NCBI GenBank assembly: GCA_003427395.1
Contig: BFEA01000862.1
Coordinates: 346,994 to 370,852 of the forward strand
Direction of reading: 5' to 3'
Origin: Chara braunii
Lineage: Eukaryota; Streptophyta; Charophyceae; Charales; Characeae
Length of the DNA: 23,859 nucleotides
This document shows positions 9,837 to 17,966 of the stretch, piece by piece. Under the pieces are notes generated by a model that was not told where the DNA came from, did not search any database, and saw nothing but the letters and a program-made list of their open reading frames with translations. The position numbers and the translations under genes were made by a program. The first letter of the stretch is position 1. Every line of letters starts with the position of its first letter.

Positions 9837-12020
9837 ATGTGTTTAACTCTCCGGACTACGCTCCCTACGATCAGGAAAACTCTCCTCGGGAATAGAGAAC
9901 CACTCCATGCGATCACCTGGAAGGAACCCCTCAAAGGAACGGACCGAAGGGGAAAGGGACATGAGTTGTCAAACAGCTTCTCTGACAACGAGGACAAAGT
10001 GGACCTAGAGATCTGGGACATGGCGCACCAACCGATTCGTTACCCAGTCCGACAGAAAGCAACGAAAACCTTCGTCCTTACGAGAAGAAACCTCCAACGG
10101 ATGCGAGCTCTAATCCTAAGAGAACCTCTAGTGCAAGTGTCCCGAATGGCCGATTCTCTGGAAACCCCTCGGACCCTATACGAGGTCACCAGCCCGCTTC
10201 TCTCAAGATACAGTGACAAGAAAGAATTTTTCGATATTACGAAATTACCTCGCTCCTTGCTCTCTACAAGGAAGGAGGCCCGGTTGCTGCGACAGGGCGC
10301 TGAGGGCGAAACTTTGGAAACCCCTGGGCGCGGCAACCTTCACGAACTCGGGATCAAGATCGCCGAGAAACCCATAAGCGTGCAGGACATTGATGATATT
10401 GTGACACCAGAAGAACAAGTGGCAATCTGGGAAGAAGACGCCCAAATGGTTGTCAAGATGTTCTCCTGGCGATCGGATAACTTATTTATTTCAGCTATCC
10501 CACCAGGGAACGGTAGTCAAGTAGGCACAAAACAAGTGACGATTAACATACACGGACAACTTCATGAACTACATGTGCCTCAATACGTGCCCAAAGAAAT
10601 TCACCAACTGATTGCGGATATCCTGACCGAATATCAAGGAAATATTAATAACTTCACCGAGTGTCTTCCAACCGTTAGCCTCGAATTCCAACCCGAATTC
10701 CAACGTTGTCTTCCCCACTCCCCATAGCCTCGAATCCTCACCGAACGGAGGACAACGTTGGAATGAATCAGAGAATTTGAGGCTAACGGTTGGATTGAGC
10801 CAGCTACCGGACCATGGTCGATCCCCATAGTTCTAGTTCCAAAGAAAAACGGGTCGATTCGCATATGCATCGATTATAGGAAATTGAATGACATCACGAC
10901 TAAAGATGTGTACCCCCTTTCCCGGATTGATGATTTGCTGGATGCGATTGGATGTGCTTATTATTTTTGTAAGTTTGATATTCACCACGGGTTTCATCAT
11001 ATCCTGCTCAAGGAGGAGGATCGGCCGAAAACGACGTTCGTATTGTTTGAGGGCACTTGGCAGTGGATTCGTTGTCCTATGGGAATATGCAATGCACCGA
11101 CTACCTTCAAGTTCCAGAGAGCAATGAACGTTAGAACTTCGTCAACAAGACCAGACTGACCCAGGGAATGATCAACTTTTGTGTCATTGTGTACATGGAT
11201 GAATCCCCGTGTATTCGGAATCATTTCACGGACACGCTCAACACATTGAATAGACGCTGGGAGCGTTGCGAGATGTTGGGTTTAAGATCGCATCAGAGAA
11301 AAGTGAGTTCTTCCTTTCAGAGATCTCGTTTCTAGGGTACGTTGTGACCCGAGGGGGTTTGAGGCCAGATTCGAGAAAAGTCGAGGCGGTTCGAGAAGCT
11401 CCTACGCCTACGTCGTTGACGCAGGTTGGTGCCTTTGTGGGGCTGTCCTCGTATTACGAGCGATTTATCAAAGGGTTTGCGGCAATCGCTCGACCTCTGA
11501 CAAACCTTCTACGGAAGGACCAGCCGCTGAAGTGGGACGCGGAGTGTGAACAGGCCTTTGTCACCTTGAAGGAGGCCCTGGCCTCTGCGCCTATTTTGAT
11601 TCAGCCTGATCCTGAGAAGCAATTCATCCTCATCACAAACTGGCAGCCTGAGACAATCTCCACTATTTTGGCCCAGAAAGGGAAGGACGGTCGCGAACAC
11701 GTCATCGGGTATGCCTCACGAACTGTATTCGACGAACGAAGGAATGATTCAGCCCCTCAAGGAGAATGCTACGTGGTCGTTTGGAGAATTCAGCACTTTC
11801 ATCCATATCTATACGGACGGTTTCTCCTCGTCGCGGATCATAAGCCCATGTTGACTCTTAAGAGGCTCACTAGCTATACGGGCATGATTGGACGATGGGA
11901 TGTTCGACTAAAGGAATACGACTTTGACACCATCTATCAGAAGACAGAGAGCACGAGAACGCTGACGGATTGACACGACTGCGTCTGCCAAACAAGGTGA
12001 CCAAAGATGAAGAGATTACT
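9837..12020 (+). pseudogene. pol: pol remnant of element 2 (linker, RT, RNase H)
   Basis: 9837-10727 is a ~300-residue linker between protease and RT, without a named domain. RT begins around 10780 after a TGA at 10764 (EFEANGWIEPATGPWSIP, VPKKNGSIRICIDYRKLN, KFDIHHGFHHILL, CPMGICNAPTTF). Following a break near 11130 is VYMDE (11189-11203), where the last residue of the YxDD box is Glu rather than Asp; a one-base loss just after it shifts the frame. A TAG at 11251 replaces a probable Trp codon. From 11266 the thumb, connection and RNase H are open (FLGYVVTRGGLRPDSRKVEA, LKWDAECEQAF, GYASRT, GECYVVVW, VADHKP). RNase H has TNW (11638-11640) where TDW is usual, so one metal-binding Asp is lost. 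All three enzymes should be dead. Confidence 0.87.
10668..10793. repeat. Nested inverted repeat inside pol
   Basis: Two blocks are mirrored in nested order. 10668-10688 (CCAACCGTTAGCCTCGAATTC) pairs with 10773-10793 with one mismatch, and 10700-10714 (CCAACGTTGTCTTCC) pairs with 10747-10761 with one mismatch. The right arm encodes the normal start of the RT fingers (EFEANGW). The left arm therefore looks like an inverted copy of part of that coding sequence inserted at the end of the linker, followed by a TAG at 10725-10727. A template-switch or foldback event would explain it. Confidence 0.7.
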
Positions 12021-12120
12021 CCGTGGAAGTAATCGGAGCCGATCAAGGGACCATTGTACAGAGAAGTGGTCATTCTCCCCCGAACCTCTAGGAAGTGACA
12101 CGTGGAAACGATGGTGAGAG

Positions 12121-12272
12121 GTGGAGAAGGTAATTCTAAGGACCCCTTTCCCGCCTCTCATCTTCTTTTTCTCTCTCCTTGCCTGACAAATTTTGTTATT
12201 TTTGCGAAGCAATATCGAGAGTCTATTCGGTTCCTATGCGTCCTAGTGGGGAAAGGTATGTCGAGTGGGCCA
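12121..12272 (+). other. Open but unassigned stretch after element 2
   Basis: The frame 12102-12284 stays open for 60 codons (SKDPFPASHLLFLSP and so on) immediately downstream of the RNase H remnant, but matches no integrase motif (no HHCC or DDE signatures). It contains a pyrimidine-rich tract (CATCTTCTTTTTCTCTCTCC). It may be degenerate 3' sequence of element 2. Confidence 0.3.
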
Positions 12273-12683
12273 AGCTCTTCATAAGGAAGAGCTGGTCCTA
12301 TTCAAGTGTGGAATAGGAGCTAGCCCAGTAGGATATCACACAAGACTCTTGCCCATCAGATATCGGGATCAAGCCCGGCCGCATCCATCCTACTGGGCCA
12401 GCTTCTTTTGGAGCAGCCCAGCCTTTTGGCGTGGCCGTTTTCGGTCGTGCGATCACTGAGATCATGCGGCTGAAAACAGTCGTGTGAATACGTATAGTAG
12501 GGCTGCCCCTACTACAGCTGTAGTAGGAGCCAACCCAATAGGCAAGTATACCAGACTGTCATCCCTCAGATGCGGGGATCGAATTCGTTTACAACCTCGG
12601 GCTGGCTCCTTTTCGAGCCGCCAGTTGGGCCGGCGCGGCCGATTTCGGCCTCGAGATCGACGAGATCGCCCGACTGAAATCAG
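12273..12683. repeat. Two tandem foldback units with shared hairpin architecture
   Basis: Unit A (12297-12479) and unit B (12508-12683) are diverged tandem copies about 205-210 bp apart. Each holds three stems in the same order. Stem 1: CCTATTC/GAATAGG in A (12297-12317), CCTACTAC/GTAGTAGG in B (12508-12527). Stem 2: 12316-12334 with 12387-12405 in A; 12526-12536 with 12599-12609 in B. Stem 3: 12435-12454 with 12460-12479 in A; 12639-12658 with 12664-12683 in B. Several differences between units are paired changes that keep the stem (stem 3 position 4 is T:A in A and A:T in B; stem 2 position 6 is T:A in A and C:G in B). A further perfect 8-bp hairpin, AGCTCTTC/GAAGAGCT, precedes unit A at 12273-12293. 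This suggests conserved RNA or cruciform structure. Whether it belongs to element 2 is unknown. Confidence 0.7.
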
Positions 12684-12699
12684 TCGCGCGCGGATGGAT

Positions 12700-13238
12700 A
12701 GCATAACCCTTCCGCAAGGATGACACGCATAAATCGAGAAGTGGTCCAAATTCTTTTTCTTTTGTTTTTTCTACGATCTCGACTGACCGTTCGCAAGGCC
12801 AACGAAGTTAAAAAAAAAAAAAAAAACTAACTAACTACGGAGCGCCATATGGCGCTCAATGAAGTATCAGGGGCACTTCAACCTCACTGTACGTGACAGC
12901 GCCCTAAAAAACGGGCGACTGTTTTTAGAAGAAGATCTTTTTTTTTTTTTTTTTTTTTTTTTTTTCTAGTTTTTTTTGGATTTCTTTTTTTATTCGTTTT
13001 AGATTTTCTTTTTTTTTTTTTTTTTTGATTTTTTTTTTATTTTTTTTTCCTTCTTTTAGTAAAAATTGGTAAATGCCCGTTCGTTTTTTACGAACAGGCT
13101 GTCATCTCAGCAATGCGATGTGCAAAATCAAACGAATCTGCCACGAAAACGTGGCTAGATTCCGGAAGTGAGGTCTTACCTTGTACTTGAGCTATAAGGG
13201 ACTATCTGATCACGAAAGGTCACGACTGTGGGGATGCA

Positions 13239-13242
<4 letters not shown>
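12700..13242. other. Low-complexity T-rich region with an 18-bp palindrome
   Basis: No gene. It holds an A-run (about 12810-12826), a perfect 18-bp palindrome GAGCGCCATATGGCGCTC (12840-12857), and long T-runs with few interruptions (about 12937-13059). T-rich homopolymers like these are often tails of retroposed copies on the minus strand, but I find no flanking duplication to prove it. Confidence 0.6.
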
Positions 13243-13292
<50 letters not shown>

Positions 13293-13521
13293 GCAGGTAA
13301 GTCTCCAACCATCACCGCTTGCACCCGTTTGTTAAGGAAGAACGGGCAGCAAGGGGAGTGGGCGCCCATTTTCAATTGGCAGTCTGTTTCGTTCTCAGGT
13401 AAGCCTTTAATTTTAATTTATTTTTTATTTTATTTTATTCTTTTATTGTTTTTCTTCAGTTTTCGTATTTAAAGTCCCTTGGGGCATTTGGTTGTGCCCG
13501 TTCGTTTTTAAGAACGGGCTG
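13075..13521. repeat. Three similar CCCGTTC hairpin motifs
   Basis: Related stem-loop words occur at 13075-13102 (CCCGTTCGT with ACGAACAGG), 13323-13347 (CCCGTTTGTT with AAGAACGGG) and 13495-13521 (CCCGTTCGTTTTTAAGAACGGG). Each is followed by GGCWG and then CAGCAA or a variant. They look like three diverged copies of one short foldback motif spaced about 170-250 bp apart. No ORF or known RNA family fits. Confidence 0.45.
13243..13289. repeat. (GA)n microsatellite
   Basis: A pure GA dinucleotide tract of about 22 units, followed by GGGGCAGGTAAG. Confidence 0.95.
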
Positions 13522-13750
13522 CAGCAATAGCGCCCGCACCTGGCGATGTTCGCGGCCGGGTGCGGGCGCACGTTGGGCAGGGAAGGAAGACCCTTGTGAG
13601 GAAGTTGTAAGCTTGACACTGTGAAATGACTGTGTGAGGGGGGGGAGCTGATCGTTTTGTAAACGAGTTGTCCCTGCCCAAGGGAATGAAAGGGGGAAGA
13701 TGGGGAAAAAACAAAATACAGAACATCGCGAATTTTTAACCACGACGCAG

Positions 13751-13860
13751 GACCAGATGCAGGGGTAGAAGCATCTGGACTCTCGGTTGACAGCAGACTG
13801 TTGAACTTCAACAGTCTGCGTTACTTGGCTCTATAGAGTCATTTAAGGCTGCATCTGGTC
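13751..13860. repeat. Nested inverted repeat around a 27-bp palindrome
   Basis: The outer arms GACCAGATGCAG (13751-13762) and CTGCATCTGGTC (13849-13860) are exact reverse complements. Inside is a near-perfect palindrome at 13793-13819: arms GCAGACTGTTGAA and TTCAACAGTCTGC with a single C between. CCAGATGC (13753-13760) and GCATCTGG (13771-13778) can also pair locally. The whole 110-bp block could extrude as a branched hairpin. No target duplication is seen; it may be a very small foldback element. Confidence 0.6.
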
Positions 13861-13919
13861 GGATTTAGCGGCCAAATGCATTACCAAGGCCTGAAACTTG
13901 GTTTCCCTAGGGGAACATC

Positions 13920-14070
13920 TTTTTTTTTTTTTTTTTTTTTTTTTGGACAAGAAGCTTCTGTCTATTCGTGGGGAGCAGCACGTGCTGGGAATCGGGCCCA
14001 GCGTCCCATATGAACATACATCAGTTTGTAACACCGGGGCCATTAACCGTCTTCGGCTGAGAAGAACCTG
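13920..14070 (-). mobile_element. tRNA-derived SINE-like copy A
   Basis: On the minus strand this reads as a tRNA-like head followed by a short body and a 25-nt poly(A) tail (T-run 13920-13944 on plus). A T-arm-like hairpin is clear: GCTGGG, 7-nt loop CCCGATT, CCCAGC (13984-14002), which resembles the pol III B box. GGTTAATGGCCCCGG (about 14034-14048) sits where the D-arm/A box would be. The body GCTGCTCCCCACGAATAGA is shared with the truncated copy at 23143-23220, which shows that this is a dispersed family. The 5' limit is uncertain. Confidence 0.55.
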
Positions 14071-14280
14071 AGAATAGAATGCTTCAAGCACTTACGAAAT
14101 CAAAAACCTTCCAAAATTCTAATGCTGATGATACTAATGATACCAGTGATGATGACAAAAGAATATAGCTACTCATGCTAAGTCAGCCATACTGGACTCC
14201 TAATTCTGAACAACTCCAAGCCCTCCCTTACCAGGATATTGCAACTATGGAACAAGACAAACCTATCCCCCCACTGCCAT

Positions 14281-15531
14281 AGTTGATCCCTTCTCACTAC
14301 CCAGACTAACCCCACCCCATCAGTTGTCAAGGTAGCCCCCCCTTCTTCACCATTGGTTTGCTTTCCTCCCTCAGCAAACCCCAGATCTCTCTACAAGGCC
14401 TCCCACCCCTGCCAATTGCAGGTTACAGGGCTATGCCCCAGCTCCGGCCAGCGTTGTTCTGGCATCGGCAATCCTGGAGCACAGAACAAAGCAACTTCAG
14501 CAGTTATCAGTCTAGGTTCCACGATCCCTGAATTCCTATATCCTAAATAAAGAAGAAGAACAGGTGCTGCCAAGATTGTGAAGCAGCGGATGGCTGGTTT
14601 TGAAGTATTGAACTGTATCGAAATTATCAGATTTTTTTTTGATGCATCGAGTTTATTAGATCATGAAAAGGATATGCTTCCATTGGTCACAGCTCAAACC
14701 AATCCATACCCACTGTACCCTGTCTCATGCTGCCTCCACCGAGGAAAATCCCTCGGCCCCAACATAGAACAGATCCCCTCCCCTCCCTCCACCTCATCCG
14801 CAAAGGCAACCAATCCCCTCCTAGAGGCTGCCTTTGCCCACCCCTTGTCCCTGTCTGCCCCCGCTGGGGTTGAAGGCGACCAACTCTCCAACCCCGGCCC
14901 CAGACTCAGACAATCGTCAATTTGCCCTACTCTCAATAGGGCTACTGCCTCCGACTATGCGACACCCCTGTAGAATAAGGCTCCCCTATAACAGACCCCA
15001 GGGTTAATTTTTCGGGGACAGCTAACTAGTAGTCTATACCCACAACTGGCCAGCCCTATCTCTCCTTTCCCTAGCTTACCCAAGGCCAAGCGGAGCCCAG
15101 GCTGACAGTCCTACCGTCCTTCCCCCGACTTGTCCCCTAACTTAGGCCAGACGGATCTCAGACCTGCTGTGGGTAACTATCGTATGTCTGTAACCTGGAG
15201 TCTCAAAACCCCCTCCCTTCCAAAGTTTCAGCCATAACCTCCGAAGTCCTATCCCCACTAAAGCGTCTGCAAAATTCAAACTCTTGAACAAACGAAATAA
15301 AGAAAATTCACCTTACCCCAATCAGGGGGAACAAGCAGGGCAAAACCTAGTGGTGAAATTACTAAACAATCCCGACATGAAAACGTTATGTCTGAAATTA
15401 CTACTACAAATAGTGGTAATCAAGAAGAGGGTAATCGGGATATAGGTAATTAAGATATAGGTAATCTAGATGTAGGTAATCACAATATAGCTAATCAGGA
15501 TGTAAATATTAATGACTATTGGATAATTGGG
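14281..15531 (+). pseudogene. Decayed Pro/Ser-rich to Asn-rich reading frame
   Basis: One frame stays protein-like for about 415 codons despite many stops (including TAA 14548, TAG 14971, TAA 14986, TAA 15298, and TAA inside the repeat at 15451). The first two thirds are rich in Pro, Ser, Leu and Ala without a recognisable domain (open parts 14353-14550 and 14578-14973). The last third (MSEITTTNSGNQEE onward) becomes Asn/Asp-rich and contains a pentapeptide repeat. I do not recognise the family. A retroelement ORF1 or a host gene fragment are both possible. The continuity of composition across stops argues against chance, but homology is not established. Confidence 0.4.
15415..15504 (+). repeat. 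Six 15-bp units encoding GNxDI pentapeptides
   Basis: Six consecutive 15-bp units begin with GGTAAT (GCTAAT in the last). In the frame of the surrounding remnant they read GNQEE, GNRDI, GN-stop-DI, GNLDV, GNHNI, ANQDV. The unit length is a multiple of three and only codon-compatible changes are seen, which supports past coding use. The stop in unit 3 falls where units 1 and 6 have Gln. Confidence 0.75.
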
Positions 15532-15550
15532 TAGCCGAAAACGGTACCCT

Positions 15551-16017
15551 GAGACAAAAAAGTTTTTAGATGATATAAGTATTGATGATGGTCGTGATGA
15601 TAATGGAAGTGTTATGGATGACTATTTGAGTGAAGCAGCAGCCTAAAGATAGTCGTTGCGATCAACTTCGCCTACAAACGACTTACAACTAATGAAATTT
15701 TTTTTGTAATGAGGGTGAGCATGCTAATGAAGCTGCCCAAAAGAAATATTAATTGCTAACCTAAATGATCGTGATACAACAGATGGTAGCTATGAGGATA
15801 ATAGTGCTGATGATCGTGATATTACAGATGGTGAAAATCACTATAGTAATGACTAAACACCCATAGAGATGTAATGATGATGAGGATGTCAACTAATTAT
15901 CCATTATGTTGATGACGATCGCCTTACCACAAGTGATGATGACTAGTAATCTTGATGACGACTTGCTGATAGTGTTGACGAACTCGATTTTGATGACGGA
16001 CCGCGCTCCATGCTGTG
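15551..16017 (+). pseudogene. Asp-rich acidic coding remnants
   Basis: Several short open segments are strikingly acidic: ETKKFLDDISIDDGRDDNG and SVMDDYLSEAAA from 15551; EILIANLNDRDTTDGSYED and NSADDRDITDGENHYSND around 15740-15855; HYVDDDRLTTSDDD and LADSVDELDFDDG around 15902-15995. They lie in different frames separated by stops, as in one frame-shifted acidic protein. The DNA basis is a GATGAT/GATGAC-rich composition, so simple-repeat expansion could mimic coding. Probably continuous with the remnant upstream. Confidence 0.35.
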
Positions 16018-16740
16018 ATAACTCTGATCTGCAACCTTGGCGTGCTTCAGACTATGAATTACACACTTCCATGTCACCTTGGGTTATCTCCACTGCGATG
16101 TCCCTCAAGCGCCTTGTTGTCACTTCACCTTGCTACGTGGCTGCGCGGGAATCTTGCGTGGACCCCGTGGAACGTTGCGGTCCCCTGGACACGTCAACTG
16201 GTGACGTGGCAAAGACCAGGACCTAGGCTCACGACGGATGTGCTAGGCGCAGTCCCCTGCCCCCGTCATCCTCATCGCCCGACACACTCGAATTTCATGG
16301 CGCGCCCTAGATCTTCGATATCTCCTGATCCGCTAGACCATTCGAACTGACATTCGGACCACCTTAGCTCCTTGACATAGACCACCGGTGGTCCAATTTT
16401 CAGCTCAGGGCGCGCTCCCAATCGTGCGCAATCGTCGAGCGCGCGTGCGCTATTTTCCTTGCTGCATGCAGTTTGCCAGCGTGCGCTGCTCCTCTCCATG
16501 GCGGTAACCTTGATTGCTGATTGATGCTGCCGGGGCGCCCCCGGCTCCTGTCATTAATTATAGCTTTTTCAGTTGGGAGGTTAACCCATGGTAAAGTTCA
16601 GCTGATACTACCTGCGGGCCCTCTTGGACTCTTTTCCAGGGTCTTCTCGGCCCTGGCGTCCTTCACTTCCCCCACACGACAAGAAGTTTCTCAGCCCTTC
16701 GTCTCGTCTGAGATCAAAGGTTAGGCCTCACTCCGAGTTC
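16018..16740. other. Intergenic, no recognisable gene
   Basis: No identified gene or RNA. ORFs at 15906-16226 and 16015-16350 overlap in different frames and match nothing known. A perfect 14-bp palindrome GACCACCGGTGGTC lies near 16380-16393. The segment 16410-16460 is GC-rich with CGCGC words. Confidence 0.4.
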
Positions 16741-16741
16741 T

Positions 16742-16860
16742 GGCTGAGGGCAAAGCAGCTGCCCTCAGCCTCCAGCCAGCTATAAAATAGCCAGCAGCCA
16801 GCCAACCAGCATTCATTTGTGGCTGGTGCTGCTAGGATTTCGCTTTGGTGAATGCTGGTT
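16742..16860 (+). promoter_or_regulatory. TATA box between two hairpins
   Basis: TATAAAATA at 16781-16789 is a good plant TATA box. Upstream is an 11-bp stem, GGCTGAGGGCA (16742-16752) with TGCCCTCAGCC (16760-16770). Downstream, at the distance of a transcription start, is a perfect 12-bp inverted repeat, AACCAGCATTCA (16804-16815) with TGAATGCTGGTT (16849-16860), which a transcript would carry at its 5' end. No ORF follows convincingly; the dispersed repeat begins at 16953. It could be a promoter of a transposon LTR or of a hairpin RNA. Confidence 0.4.
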
Positions 16861-16952
16861 GTTGGAGGAGGAGTTGCTGGTGGAGTGAGAAGGAGCTGAG
16901 TGGAGGTCTGCAAGTGAGGGAGGAGGACTGCTAGAGGTGGCCATAGCTGTGT

Positions 16953-17227
16953 TATGAAACACCTGCGGACGCGTCCGCGGGTCCGATCTCGGATGGCGAA
17001 CGTAGATGGGGCCGCGTCCGCGGCCGACCTGGTCCGCGCCTCGGACCCGATATTACCAGAATTTTCCTGAATTAAATAATAGGTTAAAATATATATATAT
17101 ATGGGGTTGTAGGGAATTTTAAGCCCTACAACCCCATATTTGTTTTTTTGCAATCCAACTTTGTTTAGAATTTAAAAAAAATCAAAAACAAAATTCGATT
17201 TAAAGAAAATTAAAAAATATATATATA
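16953..17227 (+). repeat. Dispersed GC/AT bipartite repeat, copy 2
   Basis: This has the same word order as copy 1 (80-376) but in opposite orientation: TATGAAACAC, a GC block containing GCGGACGCGTCCGC, GGACCCGATATTACCAG, AATTTTCCTGAAT, CCCTACAACCCCAT, then an AT-rich end. Unlike copy 1 it has a perfect foldback at 17101-17137: ATGGGGTTGTAGGG, a 9-nt loop, CCCTACAACCCCAT. So part of the AT half was duplicated in inverted form here, or lost in copy 1. No ORF. Confidence 0.6.
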
Positions 17228-17400
17228 AAGAAAAGCTGGATTTTTTTTTTGTCATTTTTTATCATGAGATATATGGTCCCTGAGTTCACCTGTATTTTTT
17301 TAGAAATGAATTTCTGTTTTTTGTATGGGTATGAGGTGTTTAAAGAAAATGCAGATGCAAAATTTGAAAATAAAGAAAGAAAGAACTTCAAAAAAGGGGT

Positions 17401-17645
<245 letters not shown>

Positions 17646-17650
<5 letters not shown>

Positions 17651-17683
17651 TCTTATACACATCTAGATGTGTATAAGAGACAG
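17646..17683. other. Nextera mate-pair junction adapter (assembly artefact)
   Basis: 17646-17664 is CTGTCTCTTATACACATCT, the 19-bp Tn5 mosaic end used in Nextera libraries, and 17665-17683 is its exact reverse complement. Two mosaic ends back to back are the known circularisation junction of Nextera mate-pair libraries. This is not natural sequence of the organism. It marks a place where two fragments from one circularised DNA molecule, originally a few kilobases apart or chimeric, were joined in the assembly. Confidence 0.97.
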
Positions 17684-17860
17684 GCCGAATGGCGCTCCCC
17701 TCTGGCCGCCACGTGGCGCCAAAGCCGCACATCCGCGTTCGCGGGCTCGCGGCCTCGTCCGAGATCGCGGACTTGGTCGCACTTGTCCGCCGCCGCAGGG
17801 GATTCGTAGTAGCTGTGAAACACAACCATAGCCGCCATCTCAGCGAGGTGAAGAGAGAGA
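17684..17860 (-). repeat. GC-rich segment distantly resembling the dispersed repeat
   Basis: Read on the minus strand it has GAGATGGCGGCTATGG, TGTGTTTCACAG, CCTGCGG and GTCCGCGATCTCGGA. Copy 2 and its upstream flank have GAGGTGGCCATAGCTGTGTT, CCTGCGG and GTCCGATCTCGGA in the same order. The similarity is patchy, so this may be a third, diverged member that includes flanking sequence, or only compositional likeness. The AT-rich half is absent; the segment ends at the adapter. Confidence 0.3.
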
Positions 17861-17966
17861 GAGAAGCGCTTGAGGCCTGCACGAAGCGTGAGATTGAGGG
17901 TAGTCATAGCTGCCGCTGCACTTAGTGGAGCGCAGGGGAGGTGTTGTTCGCTCGACACGACAACGG

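Larger units (their letters stand above)
7820..12110 (+). mobile_element. Decayed Ty3/gypsy retrotransposon (element 2)
   Basis: The plus strand carries, in order, a primer-binding site, gag, CCHC knuckle, protease, a long linker, RT and RNase H. RNase H ends near 11990 with NADGLTRL readable in a shifted frame. Coding similarity fades shortly after (through ITPWK, about 12030). No integrase is found, and the next ~600 bp hold tandem foldback units instead. Frameshifts occur near 8410, 8540, 8850, 11130, 11203 and 11945. In-frame stops include TGA at 8756, 8855 and 10764 and TAG at 11251. The sequence is only loosely similar to element 1, so they are different families in opposite orientation. 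I could not find a matching pair of LTRs. Confidence 0.88.

Noticed and set aside
12937-13060. Poly(T) tracts as SINE tails
   Set aside because: No target-site duplication or SINE body could be found beside them.
13443-13811. Overlapping minus-strand ORFs of 72-122 codons
   Set aside because: Three frames are open at once through the same low-complexity and hairpin-rich DNA, with no domain.
17646-17683. Perfect 38-bp palindrome as a natural regulatory or transposon end
   Set aside because: It is exactly two Nextera/Tn5 mosaic ends, a library artefact.
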